From contig CANMFL010000003.1 of NCBI GenBank assembly GCA_947497185.1, forward strand, positions 372,001 to 436,000: a stretch of 64,000 nucleotides of DNA, in the 5' to 3' direction. Below, piece by piece: positions 1-8,559 of the stretch; the stretch's first letter is position 1; each line of letters starts with the position of its first letter. A program made the translations under genes and the position numbers. Under the pieces are notes generated by a model. The model was not told where the DNA came from. It ran no database searches and saw nothing but the letters and a program-made list of their open reading frames with translations. The DNA is from an uncultured Paracoccaceae bacterium (GTDB taxonomy: Bacteria; Pseudomonadota; Alphaproteobacteria; Rhodobacterales; Rhodobacteraceae).

Positions 1-500
1 TCGCCGTGCTGGATGGCGGATTGCCGAAATGGCTAGCCGCAGGACACCCGATTACCAAAGATAAGCCGACGATCCGCGACCGTCATATGACCGTGGTCCC
101 ACGCAACGACCTCGTCAAAGATGTGACCCAAGTCGCCCGCGCCGCCAAGCTGGGCGATTACACCATCATCGACGCCCGCGCCGCTGATCGTTTCCGTGGC
201 GAAGCCGACGAGCCGCGTGCTGGTATGCGCAAAGGCCATATCCCCGGCGCTTATAACGTCCCATTTACAACGCTGCTCAATGCTGACGGCACAATGAAAG
301 ACCCTGACGGCATCCGTGCCGTCTTTACTACGGCAGGCGCTGACCTGACCAAGCCTGTGATCACCACATGCGGATCAGGTGTGACAGCGGCCGTCTTGGC
401 GCTGGCTCTCGAACGGATCGGCAAAACCGATCATTCTTTATACGACGGCTCATGGTCCGAATGGGGCATGTACGCCGATCTCCCGATACAAACCGGATAA
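1..500 (+). CDS. sseA: 3-mercaptopyruvate sulfurtransferase (5'-truncated)
   Basis: This is the C-terminal part of a two-domain rhodanese; the start lies left of the window and the reading frame is open from base 3. The visible 165 residues carry the second rhodanese domain with the active-site loop CGSGVTA (Cys codon at 369-371), the loop type of mercaptopyruvate sulfurtransferases rather than thiosulfate sulfurtransferases. The family moves sulfur from 3-mercaptopyruvate to a thiol or cyanide acceptor in the cytoplasm. The stop is only 5 bases from the next gene, an aminotransferase, so the two are probably cotranscribed. Family assignment is firm; substrate is inferred from the loop. Confidence 0.85.
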   Translation, partial: AVLDGGLPKWLAAGHPITKDKPTIRDRHMTVVPRNDLVKDVTQVARAAKLGDYTIIDARAADRFRGEADEPRAGMRKGHIPGAYNVPFTTLLNADGTMKDPDGIRAVFTTAGADLTKPVITTCGSGVTAAVLALALERIGKTDHSLYDGSWSEWGMYADLPIQTG

Positions 501-505
501 GTCAA

Positions 506-1690
506 ATGCTTGAAAACCTGATTGCACAACCCGCCGATAAAATCCTCGCCCTGATGGCGGCCTTCAAGGCCGACCCGCGTGACACCAAAGTTGACCTTGG
601 CGTTGGCGTCTACAAAGACGCATCCGGCAACACGCCTGTCATGCGCGCCGTCAAAGAGGCAGAGCGCCGGATTTTGGCAGACCAATCGTCCAAATCCTAC
701 ACTGGTCTTGCTGGCGACCCTGCCTTTTCCGACGCGATGATCGACCTTGTACTGAATGGCGCGGTTGCCCGTGACCGGATCGCCGCAGTCGCCACACCCG
801 GCGGTACAGGCGCAATTCGTCAGGCGCTAGAACTGATCAAAATGGCGGCACCCGATGCAACCGTTTGGCTGTCAAACCCAACATGGCCGAACCACCCGTC
901 GATTATCAAATACCTCGGCATGAAAATGTCCGAGTACCGTTATTTCGACAGTGAAACACGCGGCATCGATTTTGCTGGGCTGATCGAAGACCTCGGCACT
1001 GTGCCTGCGGGCGACGTGGTCTTGATCCACGGCTGCTGCCACAACCCAACAGGCGCGAACCTGACAGCCGAGCAATTGACCGAAGTCATCGCTCTGCTGA
1101 AATCACGCGGTGCGATCCCGCTGGTGGATATCGCCTACCAAGGGTTTGGCGACGGTCTGGACGACGATGCGAAAGCAACTCGCGCCATTGCGTCTGCATT
1201 CGACGAGGTGCTGATTGCTGCGTCGTGCTCCAAGAATTTTGGCATTTACCGCGAACGCACAGGCATCCTGATGGCGATTTCCGCCACTGCTGACGGCCAA
1301 CCGCTGACCCAACAAACGCTCGCGTTTTTGAACCGCCAGAACTATTCGTTCCCGCCAGACCATGGTGCGCGCGTTGTGACCACAATTCTGACCGATCCCG
1401 AACTGCGGGCTGATTGGGAAGCTGAATTGGAAGAAACCCGCAACGGCATGTTGGCCCTACGCCAGCAGCTTGCCGACGAGCTGAAGCGCCTGACAAATTC
1501 GGATCGCTTTAACTTTCTCGCGGATCACCGCGGCATGTTCTCTCGTCTTGGGACAACGCCTGAGATGGTCGAAAAACTGCGGGCGGATCACGGGATTTAC
1601 ATGGTTGGCGATAGCCGCATGAACATCGCGGGCTTGAACGCAAAGACCGTGCCGATCCTTGCCAAAGCGATTGTCGACGCTGGTATCTAA
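506..1690 (+). CDS. Aromatic/aspartate-type amino acid aminotransferase (class I)
   Basis: A 394-residue class I PLP aminotransferase. I chose the ATG at 506 (MLENLIAQ) because it gives the family's usual N-terminus; longer in-frame starts would run far into the preceding sulfurtransferase. Visible signatures are the GVGVYKD segment near the start, the HNPTGANLT turn and SCSKNFGIYRER, whose Lys (about residue 243) should hold PLP. Members transfer amino groups between aspartate, tyrosine or phenylalanine and 2-oxoglutarate. I cannot decide between aspartate and aromatic preference from the sequence. It follows the sulfurtransferase by 5 bases, so the pair may take part in cysteine-derived sulfur metabolism, which is inference. 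Confidence 0.88.
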   Translation: MLENLIAQPADKILALMAAFKADPRDTKVDLGVGVYKDASGNTPVMRAVKEAERRILADQSSKSYTGLAGDPAFSDAMIDLVLNGAVARDRIAAVATPGGTGAIRQALELIKMAAPDATVWLSNPTWPNHPSIIKYLGMKMSEYRYFDSETRGIDFAGLIEDLGTVPAGDVVLIHGCCHNPTGANLTAEQLTEVIALLKSRGAIPLVDIAYQGFGDGLDDDAKATRAIASAFDEVLIAASCSKNFGIYRERTGILMAISATADGQPLTQQTLAFLNRQNYSFPPDHGARVVTTILTDPELRADWEAELEETRNGMLALRQQLADELKRLTNSDRFNFLADHRGMFSRLGTTPEMVEKLRADHGIYMVGDSRMNIAGLNAKTVPILAKAIVDAGI

Positions 1691-1697
1691 AAGAACT

Positions 1698-1719
1698 GGC
1701 GGAGGGATCGCCCTCCGCC
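1698..1719 (+). terminator. GC-rich hairpin after the aminotransferase gene
   Basis: Perfect 9-bp inverted repeat GGCGGAGGG/CCCTCCGCC with a 4-base loop, beginning 7 bases after the aminotransferase stop. It is well placed for a transcription terminator, but the bases right after it are not T-rich; a T/A-rich stretch comes about 12 bases later. Confidence 0.5.
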
Positions 1720-1729
1720 TCGCCACACA

Positions 1730-1768
1730 AAATTTTTGAAAATTTGTACGATTTTTCTAGAAAAATCG
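1730..1768. repeat. Double-palindrome intergenic repeat, copy 1
   Basis: An A/T-rich imperfect inverted repeat (about 1730-1747) is followed by the perfect 20-base palindrome CGATTTTTCTAGAAAAATCG at 1749-1768. The same palindrome with the same flanking bases occurs at 30572-30591, where it is also preceded by a palindrome. It lies between the aminotransferase and mcl1 genes. Confidence 0.6.
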
Positions 1769-1879
1769 CGCGTCAGCGACGCCAATGCTGCGCTTGCGAA
1801 ATGATCCTTGCCATCTACCGCGCAACATTCTACCTCTTGGGTGACAAATTACGTAATTTTGATACCCGAAGGATCGCGC

Positions 1880-2836
1880 ATGTCATTCCGTCTGCAACCC
1901 GCCCCACCTGCACGCCCAAACCGTTGCCAGCTTTTCGGTCCCGGATCGAACACAAAGCTGTTCCCGAAAATGGCAGCCTCGGACGCCGACGTGATCAATC
2001 TTGACCTCGAAGATTCGGTATCCCCGTCCGACAAAGACACCGCGCGTGCGAATATCATTGAGGCGATCAACACGATTGACTGGAACACAAAATACCTGTC
2101 GGTGCGGATCAACTCGCTTGATACGCCATACTGGTATCGGGACGTTGTGGACCTGTTGGAACAAGCCGGCGACCGCATCGACCAGATTATGGTCCCCAAA
2201 GTCGGATGCGCCGCTGACGTTTATGCCGTCGATGCGCTGATTACCGCAATTGAAACCGCCAAAGGCCGGACCAAACCCGTGTCGCTAGAGGTCATCATCG
2301 AATCCGCTGCGGGCATTGCTCATGTCGAAGAAATCGCCGCCTCGTCGCCGCGGCTGCAAGCCATGTCGCTTGGTGCTGCTGACTTTGCCGCATCTATGGG
2401 GATGCAGACGACTGGTATCGGTGGCACACAAGAAAATTACTACATGCAGCACGGCGAAAACCGTCATTTCTCGGATCCGTGGCACTGGGCGCAGGCCGCT
2501 ATCGTCGCGGCTTGCCGAACACATGGCATCTTGCCAGTCGACGGCCCGTTTGGTGATTTCTTTGACGACGAAGGCTTCCGCGCACAGGCAAAGCGGTCAG
2601 CGACGCTTGGCATGGTTGGAAAATGGGCGATCCACCCAAAACAGATCGCGCTGTCGAACGAGGTCTTCACGCCTTCTGATGAAGCCGTCGCCGAAGCCCG
2701 CGAAATCCTAGCAGCCATGAAAGACGCAACCGCACGCGGCGAAGGCGCGACCGTCTACAAAGGTCGCCTCGTTGATATCGCGTCGATCAAACAAGCCGAA
2801 GTCATCGTGGCCCAATCCGAGTTGATCGCAGGGTAG
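1880..2836 (+). CDS. mcl1: L-malyl-CoA/beta-methylmalyl-CoA lyase
   Basis: A 318-residue CitE-like CoA-ester lyase. The ATG at 1880 (MSFRLQPAPPARPNRCQLFG) reproduces the N-terminus I know for Rhodobacter sphaeroides Mcl1, also 318 residues, so upstream in-frame starts are rejected. Family residues include the NLDLEDSV loop with the Mg-binding acidic residues, VIIESAAGI and GKWAIHPKQ. In rhodobacteria Mcl1 cleaves beta-methylmalyl-CoA to glyoxylate and propionyl-CoA and condenses or cleaves malyl-CoA in the ethylmalonyl-CoA pathway of acetate assimilation. It stands alone between the repeat and accA. High sequence agreement makes the assignment strong, though the pathway's other genes are not in the window. 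Confidence 0.93.
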   Translation: MSFRLQPAPPARPNRCQLFGPGSNTKLFPKMAASDADVINLDLEDSVSPSDKDTARANIIEAINTIDWNTKYLSVRINSLDTPYWYRDVVDLLEQAGDRIDQIMVPKVGCAADVYAVDALITAIETAKGRTKPVSLEVIIESAAGIAHVEEIAASSPRLQAMSLGAADFAASMGMQTTGIGGTQENYYMQHGENRHFSDPWHWAQAAIVAACRTHGILPVDGPFGDFFDDEGFRAQAKRSATLGMVGKWAIHPKQIALSNEVFTPSDEAVAEAREILAAMKDATARGEGATVYKGRLVDIASIKQAEVIVAQSELIAG

Positions 2837-2960
2837 GCGAAACGGGATGGCAGGAGGGGTGTCGGCTGTGCCGCACGACTTCTTGTCATCCCACGCTCAC
2901 ACCATTGCAACTTACCCTCATCACACCCTATATCTGACGTGTTGATACATAAGGCGCGTC

Positions 2961-3923
2961 ATGACCCAATACCTTGAGTTTGAAAAACCACTGGCAGAGA
3001 TCGAAGGCAAAGCGAACGAATTGCGCGCTATGGCCCGTGACAATCCAGAGGCTGGTGTTGAAAAAGAAGCAGCACAGCTGGATCAAAAAGCAAATGATCT
3101 GCTAGAGCAGCTCTATGCTGGCCTGACGCCTTGGCGCAAATGCCAAGTTGCGCGTCACCCAGAACGGCCGCATTGCCAAGATTATATTAACGCGATTTTC
3201 ACCGAATACACGCCGCTCGCGGGTGATCGGAATTTTGCGGATGATCACGCTGTCATGGGCGGTATTGCCCGTCTTGATGGCCGCCCTGTCATGGTGATCG
3301 GCCATGAAAAAGGCAACGACACAAAATCCCGCATTGAACGTAATTTCGGCATGGCCCGCCCCGAAGGGTATCGCAAAGCAATCCGTTTGATGGATTTGGC
3401 TGATCGTTTTGGCCTGCCTGTGATTACGCTTGTCGATACTCCCGGCGCGTATCCCGGCAAAGGCGCCGAAGAACGCGGTCAATCCGAAGCGATTGCGCGG
3501 TCCACGGAAAAATGTCTCGACCTCACCGTGCCGCTGATTTCGGTTGTGATTGGCGAAGGCGGCTCTGGTGGTGCTGTGGCTTTTGCAACGGCGAACCGGA
3601 TCGCGATGCTGGAACATTCGATCTACTCTGTGATCAGCCCCGAAGGCTGCGCGTCGATCCTGTGGAAAGACGCCGGCAAGGCGAACGAAGCTGCCGAAGC
3701 GCTGCGCCTCACAGCCCAAAACCTTAAAGAAATGGGCGTTTGTGATCTGATCATCAAAGAGCCCAAAGGCGGCGCACATCGTGCGCCTGTGGACGCTATC
3801 GAATCTGTGCAGGACGCGCTGATCACTATGGTTGATGATCTGGGTAAGCTGTCCGGCAAAGAAGCACGCGCGAGCCGTCGTCAGAAATATCTCAAACTCG
3901 GGTCCAAAGGTCTGGCAGCTTAA
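2961..3923 (+). CDS. accA: Acetyl-CoA carboxylase carboxyltransferase subunit alpha
   Basis: A 320-residue protein of the usual AccA length. Visible family features are the N-terminal [13 protein letters not shown] helix, [16 protein letters not shown] segment (here [15 protein letters not shown]), the VIGHEKG strand, TPGAYPG and the oxyanion loop GEGGSGGA. With AccD it moves the carboxyl group from carboxybiotin to acetyl-CoA to make malonyl-CoA, the first step of fatty acid synthesis, in the cytoplasm. The ATG at 2961 fits the family start. Three bases separate it from the following M50 protease gene, so the two probably share a transcript. Confidence 0.96.
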   Translation: MTQYLEFEKPLAEIEGKANELRAMARDNPEAGVEKEAAQLDQKANDLLEQLYAGLTPWRKCQVARHPERPHCQDYINAIFTEYTPLAGDRNFADDHAVMGGIARLDGRPVMVIGHEKGNDTKSRIERNFGMARPEGYRKAIRLMDLADRFGLPVITLVDTPGAYPGKGAEERGQSEAIARSTEKCLDLTVPLISVVIGEGGSGGAVAFATANRIAMLEHSIYSVISPEGCASILWKDAGKANEAAEALRLTAQNLKEMGVCDLIIKEPKGGAHRAPVDAIESVQDALITMVDDLGKLSGKEARASRRQKYLKLGSKGLAA

Positions 3924-3926
3924 GTC

Positions 3927-4607
3927 ATGCAAGTCCTGCGCGGGCATTGGCAACTGACCGCGTTGATCGGGCTTGTGTTCGCGCTGTGGCAAACGCCTGT
4001 CACCATTCCGCTGAAAATCCTGATCGTGTTTCTGCACGAACTGTCCCACGCCGCGATGACCGTCCTGACGGGCGGCGAAGTGGTCAGTCTGACGCTATCA
4101 GCAGATCAAGGCGGTGCCGTCTGGTCGATTGGTGGCAATCGGTTTCTAACGCTCACTGCTGGCTATCTTGGGTCGCTGCTGATCGGGCTTGTTCTGCTGA
4201 TTGCTGCGACACGAACCCATGCGGATCGGGCGATTATGGGCATCTTTGGCGTGTTGATGCTCGTGGTCACTGCACTGTATATCCGTGATGGTTTTGCAAT
4301 CATGTTCTGCGTTGGCACGGGCGCGTTGATGCTCGTCACCGCGCGTTTCCTGCCCCATGACGTTAACGACCTGATCTTGCGTGTGATCGGCCTAACCAGC
4401 ATGGTCTACGTGCCTTACGATATCTTTAGCGACACGATTGCACGGTCGGACCTGCGTTCCGACGCCCGTATGCTGGCCGAAGAATTTGGTGGCGCGACCA
4501 TCATGTGGGGCGGTATTTGGCTCGTGATCAGTGTTGTGGTGATTGGTATGAGCCTGTGGCGCGGGCTTGGCCACTCGTCCAACATTGCGTTTCGTAAAAC
4601 GCCTTAA
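3927..4607 (+). CDS. M50-family membrane metalloprotease (M50B-like)
   Basis: A 226-residue integral membrane protein with several hydrophobic segments and a zinc-protease motif HELSH about 34 residues in (FLHELSHAAM), typical of peptidase M50B-like proteins, which sit in the inner membrane. An acidic third zinc ligand is likely in a later segment but I cannot point to it with certainty. It starts 3 bases after accA and ends exactly where the converging PPOX gene ends (4607/4608). The biological substrate is unknown. Confidence 0.78.
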   Translation: MQVLRGHWQLTALIGLVFALWQTPVTIPLKILIVFLHELSHAAMTVLTGGEVVSLTLSADQGGAVWSIGGNRFLTLTAGYLGSLLIGLVLLIAATRTHADRAIMGIFGVLMLVVTALYIRDGFAIMFCVGTGALMLVTARFLPHDVNDLILRVIGLTSMVYVPYDIFSDTIARSDLRSDARMLAEEFGGATIMWGGIWLVISVVVIGMSLWRGLGHSSNIAFRKTP

Positions 4608-5219
4608 CTACCACATCGTTTTGTCGGCACGCGCGTCCCATTCGGTGTCGTAAGTCGCGCCGTCAAAGCCCGCTTCGATCTCTGCCAAAATCTGACCCAC
4701 AGTCGGCAAGCCGCTGCTTTCATCGCCCGACGTCCATGTTTTTGCGCGCATCAATGCACGGGCGCATTGGCTGTAAACTTCGACAATAGACACCACGATG
4801 ACGGACCGTGGAGCGCGACCTTTATCTGAAAACTGCATCAGCGTCTCGGGAGCAACCGACACAATCGCCGTCCCGTTCACACGCACCACATTCGTCGATC
4901 CGGGCACCATAAACATCAAGCTCACACGTCCATCGCTGACGATATTTCGCAGGCTATCCATCCGATTATTGCCGCGCCAATCGGGCATCAACAGCGTTTT
5001 GGTGTCCTGAATACGGACCACCGGGCCATCATCGCCACGCGGTGATCCATCGGTGCCAGCAGGTCCGACTGTGCTAAGAATACAAAGCCGCGACCGCGCA
5101 ATCCACGCAGCATAAGATGGGGTTAAATGATCCGTAACCTTCAGGATCGACGCCTTACCGGGTGTTCCATATAGCGCTTCAAGCGCTGCGATATCGCTGA
5201 TCTGATGCGGCTTAGTCAC
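4608..5219 (-). CDS. Pyridoxamine 5'-phosphate oxidase-like FMN-binding protein
   Basis: About 203 residues, with the split-barrel FMN-binding pattern RSRLCILSTVGPAGTDGSPRGD and the later LLMPDWRGNNRMDSLRNI segment, characteristic of the MSMEG_1061-type PPOX family. A GTG start at 5219 is preferred because it matches the length of homologues as I remember them; a TTG at 5228 is also possible. It overlaps the end of plsC by 8 bases, so it is the last gene of the ftsE-ftsX-plsC unit. Substrate is unknown; members bind flavin or deazaflavin and act on small redox substrates. It meets the M50 gene tail to tail. Confidence 0.75.
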   Translation of the reverse strand: MTKPHQISDIAALEALYGTPGKASILKVTDHLTPSYAAWIARSRLCILSTVGPAGTDGSPRGDDGPVVRIQDTKTLLMPDWRGNNRMDSLRNIVSDGRVSLMFMVPGSTNVVRVNGTAIVSVAPETLMQFSDKGRAPRSVIVVSIVEVYSQCARALMRAKTWTSGDESSGLPTVGQILAEIEAGFDGATYDTEWDARADKTMW

Positions 5220-5946
5220 CTGGCACAAATCCAGCTTCGGCGTTCAAGCGATCCGACGCTTCTTCAATCCGGCTTTCCAGCAGGGCCATAAATTCGTTTT
5301 GGGTCAGGCCCGGCGGAATTTCTTCGAGGAATTCAACGACCGCTGTGCCGGGCTTGCGATAAACACCGCGCTTTGGCCAGAACAGGCCGATATTTAACGC
5401 AACAGGCACGCACGGCTGCCCAAGCTGACGGTAAAGCGCACCTGTGCCCGTCTTGTACTTTGCCTTCACGCCGGGCGTGACCCGCGTCCCCTGCGGGTAA
5501 ATAATCAACTGACCGGGCTGGGCTGCGCCCGCTTTTACGTCGGCCAGCATTTTGATAATCGCTGCACCACGTTTGCCGCGATCCACAGGAATGCAGCCCA
5601 CGCGCAGACCGAACCACCCCAAGACTGGCGCATACATCAAGATACGCTTCATGATGAATTTACCGCGCGGCACAGAGCCATACAGCGCCAAGACGTCCAA
5701 GAACGACTGGTGCTTCGACGCGACCATGGATTCCTTTGTGGGCGGGGTGCCGCGAAATTCGACCTTGAGACCGATCATCCAACGCGCTGACCAGATCACA
5801 TAGTCGCAATACAGGTGGCAGGCAAAGACTGCCGCCCGCGATGAGAATAAGACGAACGGTGCGAACAAGATGCCGATGACGCCCATCGCGATATACATGC
5901 TGGCGTTAAAGAACAGGGATCGAACCCATTGGATGGCATATCTCAT
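5212..5946 (-). CDS. plsC: 1-acyl-sn-glycerol-3-phosphate acyltransferase
   Basis: A 244-residue PlsC-family protein. The acyltransferase motif I appears as KHQSFLD (H-x4-D), followed by the CIPVDRGKRG block, and YPQGTR is the substrate-binding motif III. One N-terminal hydrophobic segment (about 8-40) should anchor it to the inner membrane. It acylates lysophosphatidic acid to phosphatidic acid. The ATG at 5946 overlaps the ftsX stop in an ATGA junction, so translation is likely coupled to ftsX; longer upstream starts would lie wholly inside ftsX and were rejected. Confidence 0.9.
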   Translation of the reverse strand: MRYAIQWVRSLFFNASMYIAMGVIGILFAPFVLFSSRAAVFACHLYCDYVIWSARWMIGLKVEFRGTPPTKESMVASKHQSFLDVLALYGSVPRGKFIMKRILMYAPVLGWFGLRVGCIPVDRGKRGAAIIKMLADVKAGAAQPGQLIIYPQGTRVTPGVKAKYKTGTGALYRQLGQPCVPVALNIGLFWPKRGVYRKPGTAVVEFLEEIPPGLTQNEFMALLESRIEEASDRLNAEAGFVPGD

Positions 5947-6842
5947 GATTGTTCCTTCAGCATACGCAACGCGGCTGTGCGCGTCGCAAAAAAGGCGGAC
6001 ACACCACCCATCAGGGGGATAACCAGCGGGTAGAGCCATTGAAACCCTTGAAAGCCGAGCCCCGTCAAAAAGCCACCAGCGACATCGGCGCTCGGCAACA
6101 ACAAAACCGCGATCATCCCAAAGAACGTTCCAATCGCGGCACCCGTTAGTCCGCGCAACGTAAACCTGCGCACAAAGGCGCGGGCGATGTAGATGTCTTT
6201 TGCACCGACCAAGCGCATCACACGGATGACCTGCGCGTTCGCGGCCAATGCAGCTTGTGCGGCAAGCGTGATCAACGCGACCATCGACGCACCAATCAGC
6301 AGGATCGACACCCAACCAAGCGTGCGCAATCGACCTGCAGCGTCAATCAGTGGTTCCCGCCAGCGCGTATGATCGTCCAGAACAGCACCCGGCACCTCGG
6401 CCTGTAATCGCGCCCGTAGGCCGATTGCGTCGTAACCGTCGTCCTGCTCGATAATCTCAATCAACTGCGGGATCGGCAGCGTATCCAACGGCAAACCGGG
6501 CCCGAACCACGGCTCTAACAACGCTTGTTGTTCGTCGTTGGTCAACGCACGGGCAGACGCGATACCGGGGGTGGTCTCCAACACGTTCACAGCCGCACGC
6601 AATTGTGCATCCGCCTGATCGGCTGGGGCCGAGATCCGCAGGGTCGATGTACGGGCGAGTTCCGCAGACCATCTGTCAGCCAAACGTCCCGTGGCGAGTG
6701 ATAAAGCCAGTGCAAATACCGCCAGAAACGCCATGGCACCTGCTGTGAACACGGTTAGACGCGCGGTGAAACCCGTGGGGGGCACGGTGCGATCCGCTTG
6801 TGCGTCACCGACAAGCAAATCAAGCAGAACGCGGATATTCAT
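5943..6842 (-). CDS. ftsX: Cell division protein FtsX (ABC transporter-like permease)
   Basis: A 299-residue protein with the FtsX layout: one N-terminal membrane segment (about 28-52), a periplasmic domain of roughly 120 residues, then three membrane segments near the C-terminus, with the VMRLVGAKDIYIARAFVRRF coupling region between them. FtsX pairs with FtsE and links septal peptidoglycan hydrolase activation to ATP use. Its start overlaps the ftsE stop by 4 bases and its stop overlaps the plsC start by 4 bases. The sequence is divergent, as is usual for alphaproteobacterial FtsX, but the order with ftsE makes the call solid. Confidence 0.88.
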   Translation of the reverse strand: MNIRVLLDLLVGDAQADRTVPPTGFTARLTVFTAGAMAFLAVFALALSLATGRLADRWSAELARTSTLRISAPADQADAQLRAAVNVLETTPGIASARALTNDEQQALLEPWFGPGLPLDTLPIPQLIEIIEQDDGYDAIGLRARLQAEVPGAVLDDHTRWREPLIDAAGRLRTLGWVSILLIGASMVALITLAAQAALAANAQVIRVMRLVGAKDIYIARAFVRRFTLRGLTGAAIGTFFGMIAVLLLPSADVAGGFLTGLGFQGFQWLYPLVIPLMGGVSAFFATRTAALRMLKEQS

Positions 6843-7510
6843 AGCTCTGCCCCCGCCTGTAATAACTGCCCGCCTTTGAGGCGCAGCACGCGGGCGGCAA
6901 CCTGTGACTTTGCAGTGCGGATCAGGTTCAGATCATGCGTCGCGATAAGCACGGTTTTCCCCATGCGGTTCAACTCGACCAGTAACGTCAGCAATCGCTG
7001 CGACATTTCCCAATCAACGTTGCCTGTCGGCTCATCCGCGATAATCACATCTGGCGACATGATCACAGCGCGCGCAAGGGCGGCACGTTGGCGTTCACCA
7101 CCAGATAATTCGGGCGGCAGTTGATCCATTTGTTTCGCCAAACCAACCCACCCCAGCAAATCGGTCAAGTTTTCCATCAAATCCAAGCGCCCCGATACCG
7201 TCAGCGGCAGCGCGATGTTTTCTGCAATCGACAGGTGATCCAAAAACTCGCAGTTCTGATGCACGACACCGATCCGGCGTCGGATCATCGCGATCTGATC
7301 GCGGTCTAGCGCAGTGGCAGGCGTGTCAAAAACGCGGACTTCACCGCTTGTTGCCTGCAACGCACCATAACACAGCTTGAGCAATGTCGTTTTGCCGGCA
7401 CCCGACGGACCCGTCAAAAAATGGAACGATCCTGGCTCAAGGCTGAGGGTCAGTTGAGAGAAAAGTTCAGCCCCGCCATAGTGGTAGGCCACATTATCTA
7501 GTGCAATCAC
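6839..7510 (-). CDS. ftsE: Cell division ATP-binding protein FtsE
   Basis: A 223-residue ABC ATPase. Walker A is GPSGAGKTT, the signature is LSGGERQR and Walker B is VIIADEPTGNVD, the last with the N-V-D form usual in FtsE. I prefer the GTG start at 7510 (VIALDNVAYHYGG), which has AAAGGA eight bases upstream and matches the family's N-terminus; an ATG at 7567 would add an unusual basic leader. FtsE binds ATP at the cytoplasmic face of the septal FtsEX complex. It is the first gene of the minus-strand unit and is divergent from the zinc-ribbon gene. Confidence 0.92.
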   Translation of the reverse strand: MIALDNVAYHYGGAELFSQLTLSLEPGSFHFLTGPSGAGKTTLLKLCYGALQATSGEVRVFDTPATALDRDQIAMIRRRIGVVHQNCEFLDHLSIAENIALPLTVSGRLDLMENLTDLLGWVGLAKQMDQLPPELSGGERQRAALARAVIMSPDVIIADEPTGNVDWEMSQRLLTLLVELNRMGKTVLIATHDLNLIRTAKSQVAARVLRLKGGQLLQAGAEL

Positions 7511-7679
7511 ACGGCGTTTCCTTTTCCCGATTGGAACGTTATTGCCCAAAACTGCAACAGGTTTCAATCAATTCGCGCCAAAGAGGGGTGCAAATCATTG
7601 GCCTTTTCCGTTGTGATTGATAATTGTTAGTGACCATTCACGAGTCTAGCTGCCTTTTATCGGCAGAAGGAAAACAATA

Positions 7680-8552
7680 ATGCGGCTAATTTGCCCAAAT
7701 TGTGGCGCCCAATATGCGGTAGCTGATGATGCCATCCCTAGCGGGGGGCGGGATGTCCAATGTTCAAATTGCCAACATACGTGGTTTGAAACGCCGGGCG
7801 CCTCTGCGAATGACATGCCACCTGCGCAGCGCACGCCTACTCCGCCGCCGCCTTCCGCGCCTGCACCGACTGCGGCCCCGTCTGTGGCCCCGACACCACC
7901 GCAAACACCCGATGCGGATCGGTTTAGCGGGTCGATCAAGGACGCCTTCCGCGATATTGTCGAGGACGAGGACCTAGCCCCTGCCCCGCAGCCGCCTAAA
8001 AATCGCAAACCCGTTGATCCATCTGTTGCAGATATTCTGCGCGAAGAAGCCGCATTAGAAGTAGCTCAGCGCAAATCAGAAACGCCTGCCCCGATGGAAA
8101 GCCAATCTGACCTTGGCCTGACCGATCCGGCACCGTTCCCCACGATGCAACGACCAGCAGAACCGAGGCTGGACTCTGTGCCGCCCGCAACTGCTGCGGC
8201 AAGCACCGCCGCGACCGTGGCCGCTGCTGCCCAAGCATCGCGCCGCGAACTGCTGCCTGACATCGAAGAAATCAACTCAAGCTTGCGATCAGATGCGGAA
8301 CGTATCGAAGATGGCACCGCCGGTCCTGCTGCAGCGAACGAGGCCAATCGCAAAGGTTTCCGGCGCGGATTTGTCACCGTCTTGCTGATTATTCTGGTGT
8401 TGGTGCTGCTTTATACCCAAGCGGACAGGATCGCCGCCGCTGTCCCTGCGCTGTCTGGTGTCATGCAAAGCTATGTGGACGTCGTTGACGGTGCGCGCAT
8501 TTGGCTGGACGACAGTATGCAAACCATGCTGGCCGCAATCGCGACTGAATAA
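7680..8552 (+). CDS. Zinc-ribbon (MJ0042-type) membrane protein
   Basis: A 290-residue protein. Residues 1-38 form a zinc ribbon with two Cys pairs (CPNC and CSNC), as in the MJ0042/zinc_ribbon_5 families. A long Pro/Ala-rich, low-complexity linker follows, then one membrane segment near residues 224-243 (FVTVLLIILVLVLLY) and a short C-terminal tail. It would be anchored in the inner membrane with a cytoplasmic zinc finger. In rhodobacteria such a gene commonly lies beside ftsE, as here, where the two are divergent. Function is unknown; a role in cell-envelope or division regulation is only suggested by position. Confidence 0.75.
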   Translation: MRLICPNCGAQYAVADDAIPSGGRDVQCSNCQHTWFETPGASANDMPPAQRTPTPPPPSAPAPTAAPSVAPTPPQTPDADRFSGSIKDAFRDIVEDEDLAPAPQPPKNRKPVDPSVADILREEAALEVAQRKSETPAPMESQSDLGLTDPAPFPTMQRPAEPRLDSVPPATAAASTAATVAAAAQASRRELLPDIEEINSSLRSDAERIEDGTAGPAAANEANRKGFRRGFVTVLLIILVLVLLYTQADRIAAAVPALSGVMQSYVDVVDGARIWLDDSMQTMLAAIATE

Positions 8553-8559
8553 ACTGAAC

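Noticed and set aside
1744..2004. 86-codon open frame before mcl1
   Set aside because: Includes the repeat palindrome and overlaps the true start of mcl1 in another frame.
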